A DNA stretch of 44,294 bases from Mikrocytos mackini (Eukaryota; Endomyxa; Ascetosporea; Mikrocytida; Mikrocytiidae). Positions 29,650 through 40,121 of the stretch are shown in pieces. The stretch covers positions 1 to 44,294 of the forward strand of contig JASNJN010000120.1 in the NCBI GenBank assembly GCA_030180075.1, written 5' to 3'. The first letter of the stretch is position 1. Every line of letters starts with the position of its first letter. Made by a program: the position numbers and the translations under genes. The notes under the pieces were generated by a model that did no database searches, was not told where the DNA came from, and saw nothing but the letters and a program-made list of their open reading frames with translations.

Positions 29650-31144
29650 GTCATTAATTCATGTGGGCTATATTGAACTCCGCATTCTCCCCCTCCTTCG
29701 GCACAGGAATAATTCTCTTTATGTTGTGCCACTGTCTTCTACGTTCTGTTTGTATTTCGATTCTATTTCCACTGGTTCCGACGTGTGTCACTCGGTAAGG
29801 TCCGTCATATCGGTTACTTCCTTTCTTGAGTTCTTCGTTTCGTAACATGACTTGGTCACCAGTCTTGAACGTATGGGGAATGCGTTTGCTGTTTATTTTC
29901 ATGTTCTCATTCTGTTTTACTCTTTCTTCTTTGTCCTTCAGTTCTGTGAAGTTAATGTCAAGAGTTCGTTGAAAGGGATCTAGTGGAGAGGTTCCTGATA
30001 TCAACTCTTGTGGACTGTATCCAGTTATTCTGTTTCTTCCTTCATTCAGATTTCTTAGAATAGTCTTCTTGATGTGATCCACATGTTCTCCTGCGTTTAT
30101 CCTAAATAAAACTCCGATTGTTTGATTAATTCTTTCTGTGATCTAGTTACTACTAGGGTTGTATGCAGATGTGCGTGTATGAGTAATGTTGTTCCGCTGA
30201 AGGAAGTCCTTTACGGGTTTGCATACGTATTGTCTTCCGTTATCCGATATGAATCGGTCGGGTGCGCCGTATTTCTGTATCCATGGCTCTAGTACGTCGT
30301 TAATAATGTACTGGTGGGATGTGTCTTCTGTAAGATGGATAGATACTAGTCTGGTAGCAATATCAATTACTGAAACCACAAAGAATCTTGGTTTCTCAAA
30401 GTCATGAATGTAACTGTCGCTATCTAAAGGTCCATAGATGTCGCTTGCTATCGTTTTAAATGGAGTTCTTTCAAATATGTATCCTTGTGTGTATCCATAG
30501 TTTGTTTTTCTTTGTTTATGACGGAGACAAAGTTCACATAGGCTTGATTCTTTTCGCACGAACTTGGCGAGTCCCTGCCCCGAGAGGAAAGGAGAAATAG
30601 ACGTCCAAAGTCGTTTAAATCCTGCATGTCCAAGGTATTCGTGTGCTCTGTTAAAGAGTTCTACGTAGTGGTCCCTTGGTATGGGTACGCGTTTGTTTTC
30701 ATCAATCATAATATTGTGAGTGTTTATTGTTTGATACGATGCATTTCCTTTTGTTACTCTGTTTTGTAATAAAACATCATTTCCTTGGGCTGTTTCTATG
30801 GCCGCTAGGTCTAGTAATTTTGGTTTCTGGGAAACTGAACATGCTCTAGAGATGAAATCTGCACAGATATTTTCTTTTCCTTCTATGTGTTCGAGCGTAA
30901 TGTTGTACTCTTGAAGTAGAAGTTTCCATCTTTGAATTATACGAGAGATATCTTCTTTGTGAAATAGGATGTTTCTGTTATCATTGCGTACTATAATCTT
31001 GCAATTAAATACGATATTTCGGAAGTGTTGTAAGCTTTTCGGTATGGAAAGAAGTTCCTTTTCCAGAATGGTGTACTTTATTTCCACATCGTTGTATTTG
31101 TAGCTATAGAAGCCAAGAATATTTCCATCTTGAAACAGTACGCT

Positions 31145-31883
31145 CAGGGTGGGGTTTAAGACCGTCCATAACCTTTTGTACAGGACAAATGGTTTAATCC
31201 TGTCCAAAACCCTTTTTTCAGGTTACAATATTTCCTAATTTTATGATAGATGTTTAATTTATTAAGAATGTAATATAAAAAATTTTGAGTTTATTGTTTT
31301 TCTGGCGACAAAAAATTAAGCTTTCAGACCAAATATTATGATCATTTGGTGACGATTTTGGAAAAGGTCATTTCACGTTTCAATTTCAGACCCATCGAGC
31401 CCCTACCAAACAGGAGGTTTAAGACGTCTTTTACGTCCAAAACCTTTTGGACAGGACGGCAAAAACCGGTTTAAACCATGTGGTTTAAACCAGACATGAG
31501 AATTTTGGGTGTTTTCCCTACCCGAGCCCGACCCGACCCGATTCGGGTCGGGCGGGTTCGGGTAGAAAATATAAATTTTTTGGTAGTAATTTATCATGTA
31601 ATTTCAAAAATTCTGTTAAAATTTACACCAAAATATGAGTGGATGTTCAAAATTTCTTAGGCCTAAGGCCTCAAATACTCCATTGGGAATCTTTCCCACG
31701 TTTGCTTAATTGCTGGAATGTAAACCTGAAGTTTATATTATTATATTTTCATTATTTTCATGTTTCACGATTTGTTGAGAATTTTTAGCGATTTTGGGTC
31801 CTTCTTCCGCCCGAACCCGACCCGATCGGGTCGGTTATTCTCATGTCTGGTTTAAACCTCATGGTTTAAACCTCCCAACCCTG
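31145..31883. mobile_element. hAT-type element with CAGGGT(T/G)GGG ends, inside gypsy
   Basis: 739 bp including a nested MITE (about 372 bp without it). Left end CAGGGTGGGGTTTAA; right end read inward CAGGGTTGGGAGGTTTAAAC. Exact 8-bp duplication AGTACGCT at 31137-31144 and 31884-31891. Its subterminal sequence holds several GGTTTAAACC repeats, one of which became the landing site of the inner element. No coding sequence. Confidence 0.9.
31491..31849 (+). mobile_element. Y-family hAT MITE, copy D (nested)
   Basis: 359 bp. Both ends read CAGACATGAGAAT inward. Exact 8-bp palindromic duplication GTTTAAAC (31483-31490 and 31850-31857). Subterminal palindromes CCCGACCCGACCCGATTCGG at the left and CCCGACCCGATCGGGTCGG at the right, matching the ends of element Y. 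Inserted into the subterminal repeat of the element at 31145-31883. Confidence 0.93.
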
Positions 31884-32064
31884 AGTACGCTACCTAGTGC
31901 GTAATCGCTAGAGTCAGTTTCTAGGTAAAACGGTTTAGAAAAGTCTGGATAGTTTAGGAGTGTGTGTTTCTTAATGTCCTGTAGGATAGCATTGGCAGTG
32001 TCCTTGTCTTGTTCTGTCCAGGTGAAGCGGGAAGTTCCCTTCAATTTGTCGCTTACTGGAAGTA

Positions 32065-32084
32065 CAGTAAACTTGCGTTATAAC
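32065..32084 (+). mobile_element. Pogo-like terminal repeat remnant
   Basis: A TA (32063-32064) followed by CAGTAAACTTGCGTTATAAC looks like the end of a pogo/Tigger-type element inserted in the gypsy fossil. A TAGGGCTCCCA MITE starts immediately after. The remaining part presumably continues after 32554, but no opposite end was identified. Confidence 0.5.
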
Positions 32085-32554
32085 TAGGGCTCCCAGAAAT
32101 TGCTTTTATATTTATATAGGAAATTGCCCCAAAAACATGCATTATTTGTGCCAAATTGCCTGTAAAACGATGAAAATCCATCCATTTTATTATAAAATTG
32201 GGAAAATTCCTTCCAAAATTAACCTGAAATGATAAAATAATTCTGATTATGTATTAATAACTACATTAAATAACTATTAATGATTTATATGGCGAATTTA
32301 ATTTTTGATTTTTTCATCAGAAATTTTTATTTGTATTTTGCCAGATTAACAACTCAAATAATTCCATTTATTACGCCAAACTGCTGTTATTTTAGTCAAT
32401 TTACCTAAAATGACCAAAATTGCTATATTGCCTTTTATTGCTTTTAAATATCGCAACCAGTGGCTTTATGGGACCTGAAAATCGTTCTAGAGCGTTAAAA
32501 TGACGTATTAATAATCATATGCAATTTTGAAAAAATTGCTTTTTGGGAGCTCTA
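32085..32554 (-). mobile_element. hAT-type MITE with TAGGGCTCCCA ends, copy 2
   Basis: 470 bp, closely similar in reverse orientation to 22017-22487 over the whole length. Left end TAGGGCTCCCAGAAATTGC; the right end, read inward, is slightly changed (TAGAGCTCCCAAAAAGC). A target duplication is not convincing here, so this copy is probably older or its flanks have changed. Confidence 0.85.
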
Positions 32555-32776
32555 ACAATTACACCAATCATCTACTCATTGGAATGACTCAACGTCACTA
32601 TAATCGTTCAAACTAGGAATTCGGCAACTAAAATATAAAACGATATATACTTAATATAAAAATAGAGCGTTTAAAACACTAAAAAATTAAATGTTTTAAA
32701 AATTTTACTAATATTTTACACATAATTTCCTACCCAAGTTTTTGTCATTCTCAAAATTGAGATGTTCTCACATATT

Positions 32777-33813
32777 TAGAGTTTGCAATATTTGATTGGT
32801 CTGAAATCAGTCGAATGTCGGTACATTTGTACGAATGTTCGATTGATTTTTCATTATACAATGTTTTTAGATTATAATTATTTTCTTTATACGGATTATA
32901 TTTCATATTTGAAATCGGATGCCCAAGCTTGATTTTTAACCCCAAAAGAGTAACTACAAGCAAACTACAACGCACATGGTTGAACTGGGATGCAAGACAT
33001 GTATTTATATATGACCAATACTGTATTGCACAACTATCTATGGATTATATTCAAGAATTTAATCAGAATTAATATTAGTTATGATGATTTTATATTTAGA
33101 TCTTTCTCTACACCATTTCTTTATTGTTTTTCATTTTCTTAGTATAATCAACATATAAGATAAATAATACGACGAAAGATATTAAAACGGTATGTTGGTT
33201 ATATTATCATAAGATTGATATATATTTGTTGTAGTATCGGCTCGAAACAGTCTTGATTGAATCAATAGATACTAAAGTTTCCATTTACAGTATTGTGCAA
33301 TAACTTATTAAAAAAAACTTCGAAAGTACTAAGAAGAGCATTATATCTAAATTTAACTATTACGTTAAACTTCAATGCATTAGACCGTCTATTGACAACA
33401 TTATCTATAAATAGAGTTCACCATTTCTGAAAGTTGGGAAAACTACACCAGGATTCTTGACATTTATATCAAAAAATTCCAAGAATCCGAGAATTTTCCC
33501 CAAACCATTTACCGTTAAATATGTCCTAAAACACGGTATTTTTATGTTAAAGGCCATTTCCTGGAAATGGATAATCCGACACCAATCGGAACCATACGTG
33601 AATTCAAATATTAAAAATTAAATATAAATATCTATAACCAACACATAATGGCTTAATAATATGTTGTTACAATTATTATATACCTATTTATTGCACAGGA
33701 ATTTGTGTTTGAAAACGGTCGAATGTTCGTTTTTCGAATAACATTCGTTTACACGCCAAAAACCTTCGAATACTCGAATACTCGAATATTCGCATTCGCA
33801 ATTGCAAACTCTA
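32777..33813. mobile_element. hAT-type element with TAGAGTTTGCAAT ends
   Basis: 1037 bp. Left TAGAGTTTGCAATATTTG; right read inward TAGAGTTTGCAATTGCGAAT. Flanks CACATATT (32769-32776) and CACGTATT (33814-33821) match at 7 of 8. Subterminal parts carry repeated CGAATnTTCG-type motifs. No transposase frame inside. Confidence 0.78.
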
Positions 33814-33834
33814 CACGTATTTTAAAAAACATAA

Positions 33835-34168
33835 ATACAGTAAATACTGGTTTAGTGGACACATTGATAATGGGCTAATTTTCATCAATATTCGAACATT
33901 TTGGAAAATTAAATTTTTAAAAATTCGAAGAAAATTTGCTAAATTTTATTTCTAATAAGTTTTTAAGGCCCGATTTATATTTATTATAACTTAAAATCTA
34001 CTAATTTGGCAAAATTTATATTTTTCAAAATTATAAAATTTGGTTAGTGGACTGATGTCAAAACATAATTTTGACATTTCTATTTTATTAAATTTGACCC
34101 AAACCTCCTTTAAGGTCATTTTAGAGTGTTTATAAATACGTTATAAAGATTGTTTTGAATATAAAATA
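33835..34168 (+). repeat. Pogo-like end repeat, copy 1
   Basis: Begins TACAGTAAATACTGGTTTAG and runs to about AAAGATTGTTTTGAATATA. Repeated in the same orientation at 34441-34789. Resembles one end of a TA-inserting (pogo/Tigger-like) element; no matching opposite end was recognised. Confidence 0.65.
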
Positions 34169-34440
34169 TATTTTTAAAAAGAAAAATGCAGGTGGGGAAT
34201 AGGGTAGCCCCAAGTAGTGAAACTTGTACGGGTGGCAAAGCTTTGTCTTTGTGCGGAAAGGGCGTAAGTCTGGTGGTGGACTTTGTACCTTTAGGAAATA
34301 ACTGGTTTTTATATTTTGGGAAATTTTAAAAATGAAATTTCAATGGGATTTGTGATAGATAAAGAGGACGGTTAATAAGTAATTAAATTAATTAATAACA
34401 TTTAACCTTTAAAAAATATATAAAATATTCTACCATTCAT
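34169..34440. other. Spacer with a GC-rich island of about 110 bp
   Basis: Between two direct repeats. Positions about 34190-34300 are roughly half G+C by eye, against AT-rich surroundings. Short stems are visible: GGGG-n10-CCCC, the palindrome CAAAGCTTTG, and AAGTC-n8-GACTT. It has no long frame. It could be a structured RNA or a captured fragment; I could not match it to tRNA, 5S rRNA or U6. Confidence 0.3.
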
Positions 34441-34789
34441 ATACAGTAAATACTGGTTTAGTGGACACTTTGATAGTAGAATCACATTGATAATGGACTA
34501 ATTTTCATAAATATTCGAACATTTTGGAAAATTAATTTTTTAAAAATTCGAAAAAAATTTGCTAAATTTTATTTCTAATAAGTTTTTAAGACCCGATTTA
34601 CATTTATTATGACTTAAAATCTTCTAATTTCACAAAATTTATATGTTTCAGAATTATAAAATTTGGTTAGTGGACTGATGTCAAAACATAATTTTGACCT
34701 TTTTATTTTATTAAATTTAACCCAAACCTCCTTTAAGGTCATTTTAGAGTGTTTATAAATACGTTATAAAGATTGTTTTTAATATAAAT
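34441..34789 (+). repeat. Pogo-like end repeat, copy 2
   Basis: Same sequence as 33835-34168 with a short extra piece near its start (around TGATAGTAGAATC) and scattered substitutions. Same orientation. Confidence 0.65.
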
Positions 34790-34875
34790 TGTTACATCAT
34801 TCATATAATCTAATGACAAAATCTAAAATTTTAGTTAACAATTGTATATTTCAACACCCGCCCATTCATTGATAT

Positions 34876-35038
34876 TGACGTAAACTAACTATCACCTAAA
34901 AGGTGCGGAGCCAGTTATTAAGTAATTATTATAAAAACAAATATTAAATTCTTTGAGAAAACCTAATGGGAAATAACTTCTTTAGACGACAATCGCGTGC
35001 CTCGCAGGGCTGCCCACTAGTCTCGGGGAGTCACGTCA
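34876..35038 (+). repeat. 5' LTR of the gypsy element
   Basis: 163 bp, TG...CA ends within the inverted hexamers TGACGT...ACGTCA. Contains a TATA-like TTATTATAAAAAC. The Gag frame opens inside it (ATG at 34966). Confidence 0.92.
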
Positions 35039-38000
35039 GTCTGAGCTCAGATGATACACTCCATCCAAGAACTGATACACGCCCAGGAACCCATGCCAGA
35101 GATTCCTCATTTGACAGGTCCCTTACGGACCAAAATGAATCGTTCACGTTCAAAATTAAGAATGAACATATGTCAGGCCCTTCTATAGTTATTCCAAAAC
35201 TGATGATCACCAATTACGAGGATGTGGATATAATTCCCAGTCGGATTGAACGTTTTAATAACTTAAGGACACTCAACAAATGGGAAGACCAATATGCAGT
35301 TGCTAGTCTGAAACTTATAATCAGCAAGGATATACTCGAAGGAATGGAAAGCTATGCAACTCCTGACGGTTATTTCACTGCAATCAAGAAAAAGTACTTC
35401 ACTCTTAAGCAATTCACCTTTTATCGATCAAGATTAAACTCGTTGCATGGATATACATTCGCCTCATACAAGGACGTATCCCAGGAAATTAAGAAGATTG
35501 CGGGTATGGCAAATCAGTGTATAACAGAAACGAGTAATCACATTTGTGATCGTGAGATGACTGAGATCTTCATCCATCTTTTGCCTCGATACCTTAAAAG
35601 AGTAGCCTTAAACGCAGACTATACTACTCTAAATGGTTTGGCAGAGATTATTGATAAACATGATACGGACTACAAACTATACTTTTCTGATGATCCAAAA
35701 GGACAAAACAGAAATGAGAAATATAGCCAAAACTACAACCGAAGGAATAATTATTCGCGCGGGAGGAATAGGAGTCCACATTATCAACGAAATGGATTCC
35801 AAGGAAACAACCCCAGAAATAACTCTTATAACAACTCCAATAACGAGTTCAATAGGCAATATTCTTCCAGAAGCCAACACAATGGACAGTTTGGACGGAA
35901 TAATAGGCAATATAATTCCAGAAGAAACAATGAAGACGTTACCTACAAAAATGCCCACAATACTGAATCCAAACGTAACACGCATAATTCATACTTTATT
36001 AACGAACCAATTGACAATGTTAAATCTAAAGTGGAACTTAAAGGAAAATATAGTAAACAAACTATAAATGCTATTCTTGATAGTGGTTCATCATTTAACT
36101 ACATTGACCCGAAACTCGTGAGTCCAGAAGACATTATCAAACTAGACTGCTCACATAAGGTTCTTACAGCGAATGGGGAACAAGTAGAATTGAACACTAA
36201 AACCAAGATAAAGTTTACCTTCGACGAAATTACAGACACAACCTTTGTTACAGAAGCATGTCTACTAGCTGATGCTCCAAATAATCTTATTCTTGGACTT
36301 AAATTCATGAAAGAACAAAAAGTTATCTTAGATTTCAAGACCAATACAATAAGTATAAACGAATTAACTTTGGAAATAGAAACAAATGATAACATTACTA
36401 AAAAGATACTTCCAAAGGTTCTGTCACTTTCACTATCAGAAGATTTTAACCAAGCAAAAGAAAAATTGGAGAACATGAATGAAGAGCTTATAATTAGACT
36501 ACTACCTAACATTGAACATAAAATCCCACTGACGGAAAACAAAACATTAGTTACAAAAGTCTACCCTGTTCCACAAAAACTTATGCCAGCCTTAAATAAC
36601 GAAATAAACAGTTTGTTAAGAAGAGGTATAATAAGCAGATCTTCATCACCAATTTGTTCGCCCGCATTCTTACACAAGAAAAAGGACAATTCCGTGAAAC
36701 TGATAATTGACTACAGGGAATTAAACAAAATTACACTGAAAAATTCATATCCATTTCCTACAGCAGAGAATTTGTTTTTGGATTTGAAGAATACCACTAC
36801 GTATTCTAAACTTGATATGAAATCAGGTTATTATCAAGTATCAATTCGTCCAGAGGATAGATTTAAAACAAGTTTCGTAGTGCCACAAGGGCAATTCGAA
36901 TGGAATCGAATGCCATATGGCCTAACTACTGCACCACGCACATTCCAGTGTGCAATGGAGCAATTACTTGGTAGCCTTGAAGGTGTTAAATTTTTTCTCG
37001 ACGACATCTTGGTATACTCGAACACAATTGAGGATCACTATAAAATTCTAATAAAAGTAATGGATATATTAATTGAAAACAATATAACAATTAATATAGA
37101 AAAATGCGAATTTTTAAACATAAAATAAGTTATCTTGGACACACTATAGAGAAAGGAAAAATCATGGCTGACCTTTCACATTTAGACAAAGAAAAACTTG
37201 TTCAGATACCACAGACACTTAAACAACTTAGGTCACTAATAGGAAGCCTTAATTGATATCGACCATATGTTGTTAATTTATCTCACATGTTATCCCCTTT
37301 GAATGATAAGTTAAATCAAAAGAAATTGGATTGGAAAGATGACGATACAAACAACATTAAGAAAATTCTAAATTGCATAGAAAAGCAAATGACGCTAACA
37401 AATCCGGACTATGAAAAGGAATTCCAGCTTTATACCGATGCAAGTCAAGAAGGCATCTCAGGAATATTAACCCAGGAAACCAATTTAATACGGATATTCT
37501 CCTCTAAACTGAGTAAAACTCAACAAAATTGGACAATTGTGGAGAAGGAGTTATATGCTATAATGAAAAGCTTAAAACGATTAAGAAACATAGTATTTGA
37601 TAGCAAAATATGTGTTTATTCTGATAATAAGAATCTCTCCTTTGAAAACAACAAACCAAATGCTAAAATACAGAGATGGAACTCTTATATGTCTGAGTTT
37701 GATTATAGCATTTATTTTTACCCAGGAGTAAAAAATAAAGCTGCAGACTATCTAAGCAGAGCATACAAAGAAAAAGAAGATAATAAAACCAATATAGAAA
37801 CATATAAATCCAATTCGAACACACATTTAGCCACCAACACTAATAATAGAGCACTACAACTCACTAGTCCTAGCATAACACAAAAATCAGAAATAGAAAT
37901 AAGGGACTTACTTGAGAAAATAAAAGAAGAAACTAATATCGCAAATATTGAAGTAAATGGTGAAAGTAAAATGCAGATAGGAGATCTAGATAGAATGACA

Positions 38001-38991
38001 ATAATAGAGTATTTCCATGGTAAACTACTACACCCGGGATTAACAAACTGTTTTACTCAATGACCCCATACTTTCAAATCAATCAACTGAAGAAAATGAT
38101 AGAAATTATAACTCGATCTTGTGACATATGTCAGAGGAAGAAAATAGGGAAAACTAAATACAGTACTACATCGGGATATATAAAAGCAGATCGCCCTCAT
38201 GAAATTGTCTGCAGCGATATTTGGGGTCCATTTGACGGAACTGAATTTGGAGAAAACAGCAAAATATTCATCATTACTTTCATAGATGTGTTCTCCCGAT
38301 ACTTAAAGTTAGCTTACTCAGAAGATATAAAATGTGACGATGTGATTGAAATGTTCAGTGAGAAATGGTTAAGTCAATTCCAAAAGCCACTTCACTTCTT
38401 ATCCGACAGAGGTAAACAGTATATCGGAAAGAAATTTAAAGAATTTCTGAAAGATAAAGACATTAAACCACGATATACTACTGCTTACAATCCAAACGCA
38501 AACGGTATTGCAGAAAGAACAAATATATTCATCGGAAACTCAATGAATATATTGAATACAGGAGAGTATAGAATGGAAGAAGCACTAACGATGATTGAAA
38601 ATGCATTTAACTCTGGCTACAACAGAACACTAAAGGAAAGTCCTTCCATGATTATAGGCAAACCGAATTTACTTAACGCATTGAATGTTCCAATGCAAAC
38701 TTCCCTAGAAGAGATCAGAGTAGAAATTGAGAAACAAAGTTTAAAAGAATGCGAAAAGAGAAATGAGTCTAGAGTCAGCATTAAACCTTATCAGGTCGGC
38801 GACTACGTCTTGTTAAGGAACCTAAACAAACAGAAATTGTGTGACAAATGGTTAGGACCGTATGAAATAAATGCCATTCGAGGTGAAGGAAATAATATAG
38901 AAATTAACTTAGAAACTCGATTATTATGGGTAAACATCAAGAGAGTCAAACCATACAATTGTTACGTTGAAGAAAGAAGAGAAGTGCAAAC

Positions 38992-39154
38992 TGACGTAAA
39001 CTAACCATCACCTAAAAGGTGCGGAGCCAGTTATTAAGTAATTATTATAAAAACAAATATTAAATTCTTTGAGAAAACCTAATGGGAAATAACTTCTTTA
39101 GACGACAATCGCGTGCCTCGCAGGGCTGCCCACTAGTCTCGGGGAGTCACGTCA
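38992..39154 (+). repeat. 3' LTR of the gypsy element
   Basis: 163 bp, identical to the 5' LTR except for one base by eye. The pol frame ends within its first bases. A purine-rich tract (GAAGAAAGAAGAGAAG) lies just upstream and is a candidate polypurine primer. Confidence 0.92.
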
Positions 39155-40121
39155 TGTACAATTGACAATTTAAACGTTCTACATTTTCTTTTATTAGACT
39201 GTACTTTTAAAACTATAGTTGTATTTATATTTTTTCATTGTTTAGAAGTTGGTAAAAACTTATGTTCTTCTTATATAGAATGGATCTAATTTTTATCATG
39301 TCTATCGAAATTCGTACTTTCTACTTATGTGTATTAGAATACAAATGCGACTGTTTAGTTCCATGCAATTATCTTTTCATATTAGTTTTCCTTCCGTTTA
39401 GATTTTAATTAATGAGAACTTATTTGCGGATTCCAAATAAAACCAAGTAGAGCACTATTTTAATTGATTTTATTGGTATTCTTAGTTATATTTGTTGGGT
39501 TGTTCAATATTAGATACGAAGTTGTATTTGATAGTCTAATAGCTTGGGAGTTGGTGGTGATACTGGGAAACAATGAGATATCATCGGTTGGAGTACTAGA
39601 AACAACAATATGACACTTAGAAGTGAAATAAGCATCGACTTTTCAGCGAAATGGTTCATTTGATTCGTTTATTGAGTTTGTAGCCTTTGTAGGGCATATA
39701 AATGTTAAAGAAATGAGGTGCATCCATGTCCTTATATTAAAGAAAGTACCTTTAAGTGTATATAAGAGAGTGTGCCTTAAAGTATTTTGTGTTTTGAAAT
39801 TTTAAAGTTTTCTCTCCCAAACACTCAGTCTCGTGTTACAACACTTCGTCACATACAATACTTGACTATAGTATAAACTGCGACAATACAATATGCATCT
39901 GCGTACTACAAAGACTTCTAGCATTTTCTTCTCAATATCTCATTTAAGTTTCATCTAAGTTTCGTACTGAGAAAACATAAATACATATAGAAATTCTTTG
40001 GGCTTATTCCTTTCTATTATTCGCACTACTCATTACACAATTTACACTAGCCATTTAGTGTTAATAATACCCTTACGGATTTAGCTTTCAAAACCGTACG
40101 GACTTTTATTCACAAATTTAA
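39155..40121. other. Intergenic stretch, no gene seen
   Basis: AT-rich. No frame, RNA gene or terminal-repeat pair recognised. Confidence 0.4.

Larger units (their letters stand above)
29650..32064 (-). mobile_element. Ty3/gypsy LTR retrotransposon fossil, pol 3' part
   Basis: Minus-strand remains of a Ty3/gypsy pol region. In order from right: the start of RNase H (about 31.9-32.05 kb, PDFSKPFYLETDSSDYALG); the rest of RNase H (about 30.8-31.1 kb, TILEKELLSIPKSLQHFRN); the integrase zinc domain and catalytic core (about 30.15-30.7 kb; HEYLGHAGF, CELCLRHKQRK, SDIYGPL, FISDNGRQY); and the integrase C-terminus with a GPY-type motif (about 29.65-30.1 kb). Gag, protease and reverse transcriptase are absent, and no LTR was recognised. 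It is broken: a handful of breaks, including a nested hAT insertion at 31145-31883 and truncation of the 5' side at a pogo-like end at 32065. It is an older fossil than the element at 34876-39154. Confidence 0.85.
34876..39154 (+). mobile_element. Young, compact Ty3/gypsy LTR retrotransposon
   Basis: 4279 bp with 163-bp LTRs at both ends. Parts in order: Gag-like region (about 35.0-35.95 kb) whose C-terminus is Asn/Arg-rich instead of carrying a visible CCHC knuckle; aspartic protease (about 36.0-36.3 kb, AILDSGSSFNYID); reverse transcriptase (about 36.6-37.1 kb, KLDMKSGYYQVSI, FFLDDILVYS); RNase H (about 37.4-37.75 kb, FQLYTDASQEG); and integrase (about 38.0-39.0 kb; CDICQRKK, SDIWGPF, FLSDRGKQY, a GPY-type LGPYEI). 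Protease, RT, RNase H, integrase is the Ty3/gypsy order. It has about two or three frame breaks or family-type frame changes, which I cannot distinguish. The LTRs are almost identical, so the insertion is recent. No matching target duplication was seen (flanks GATAT and TGTAC). Confidence 0.93.

Noticed and set aside
34190-34300. tRNA, 5S rRNA or U6 snRNA in the GC-rich island
   Set aside because: No B box, cloverleaf or diagnostic 5S or U6 sequence was seen; left as unidentified.
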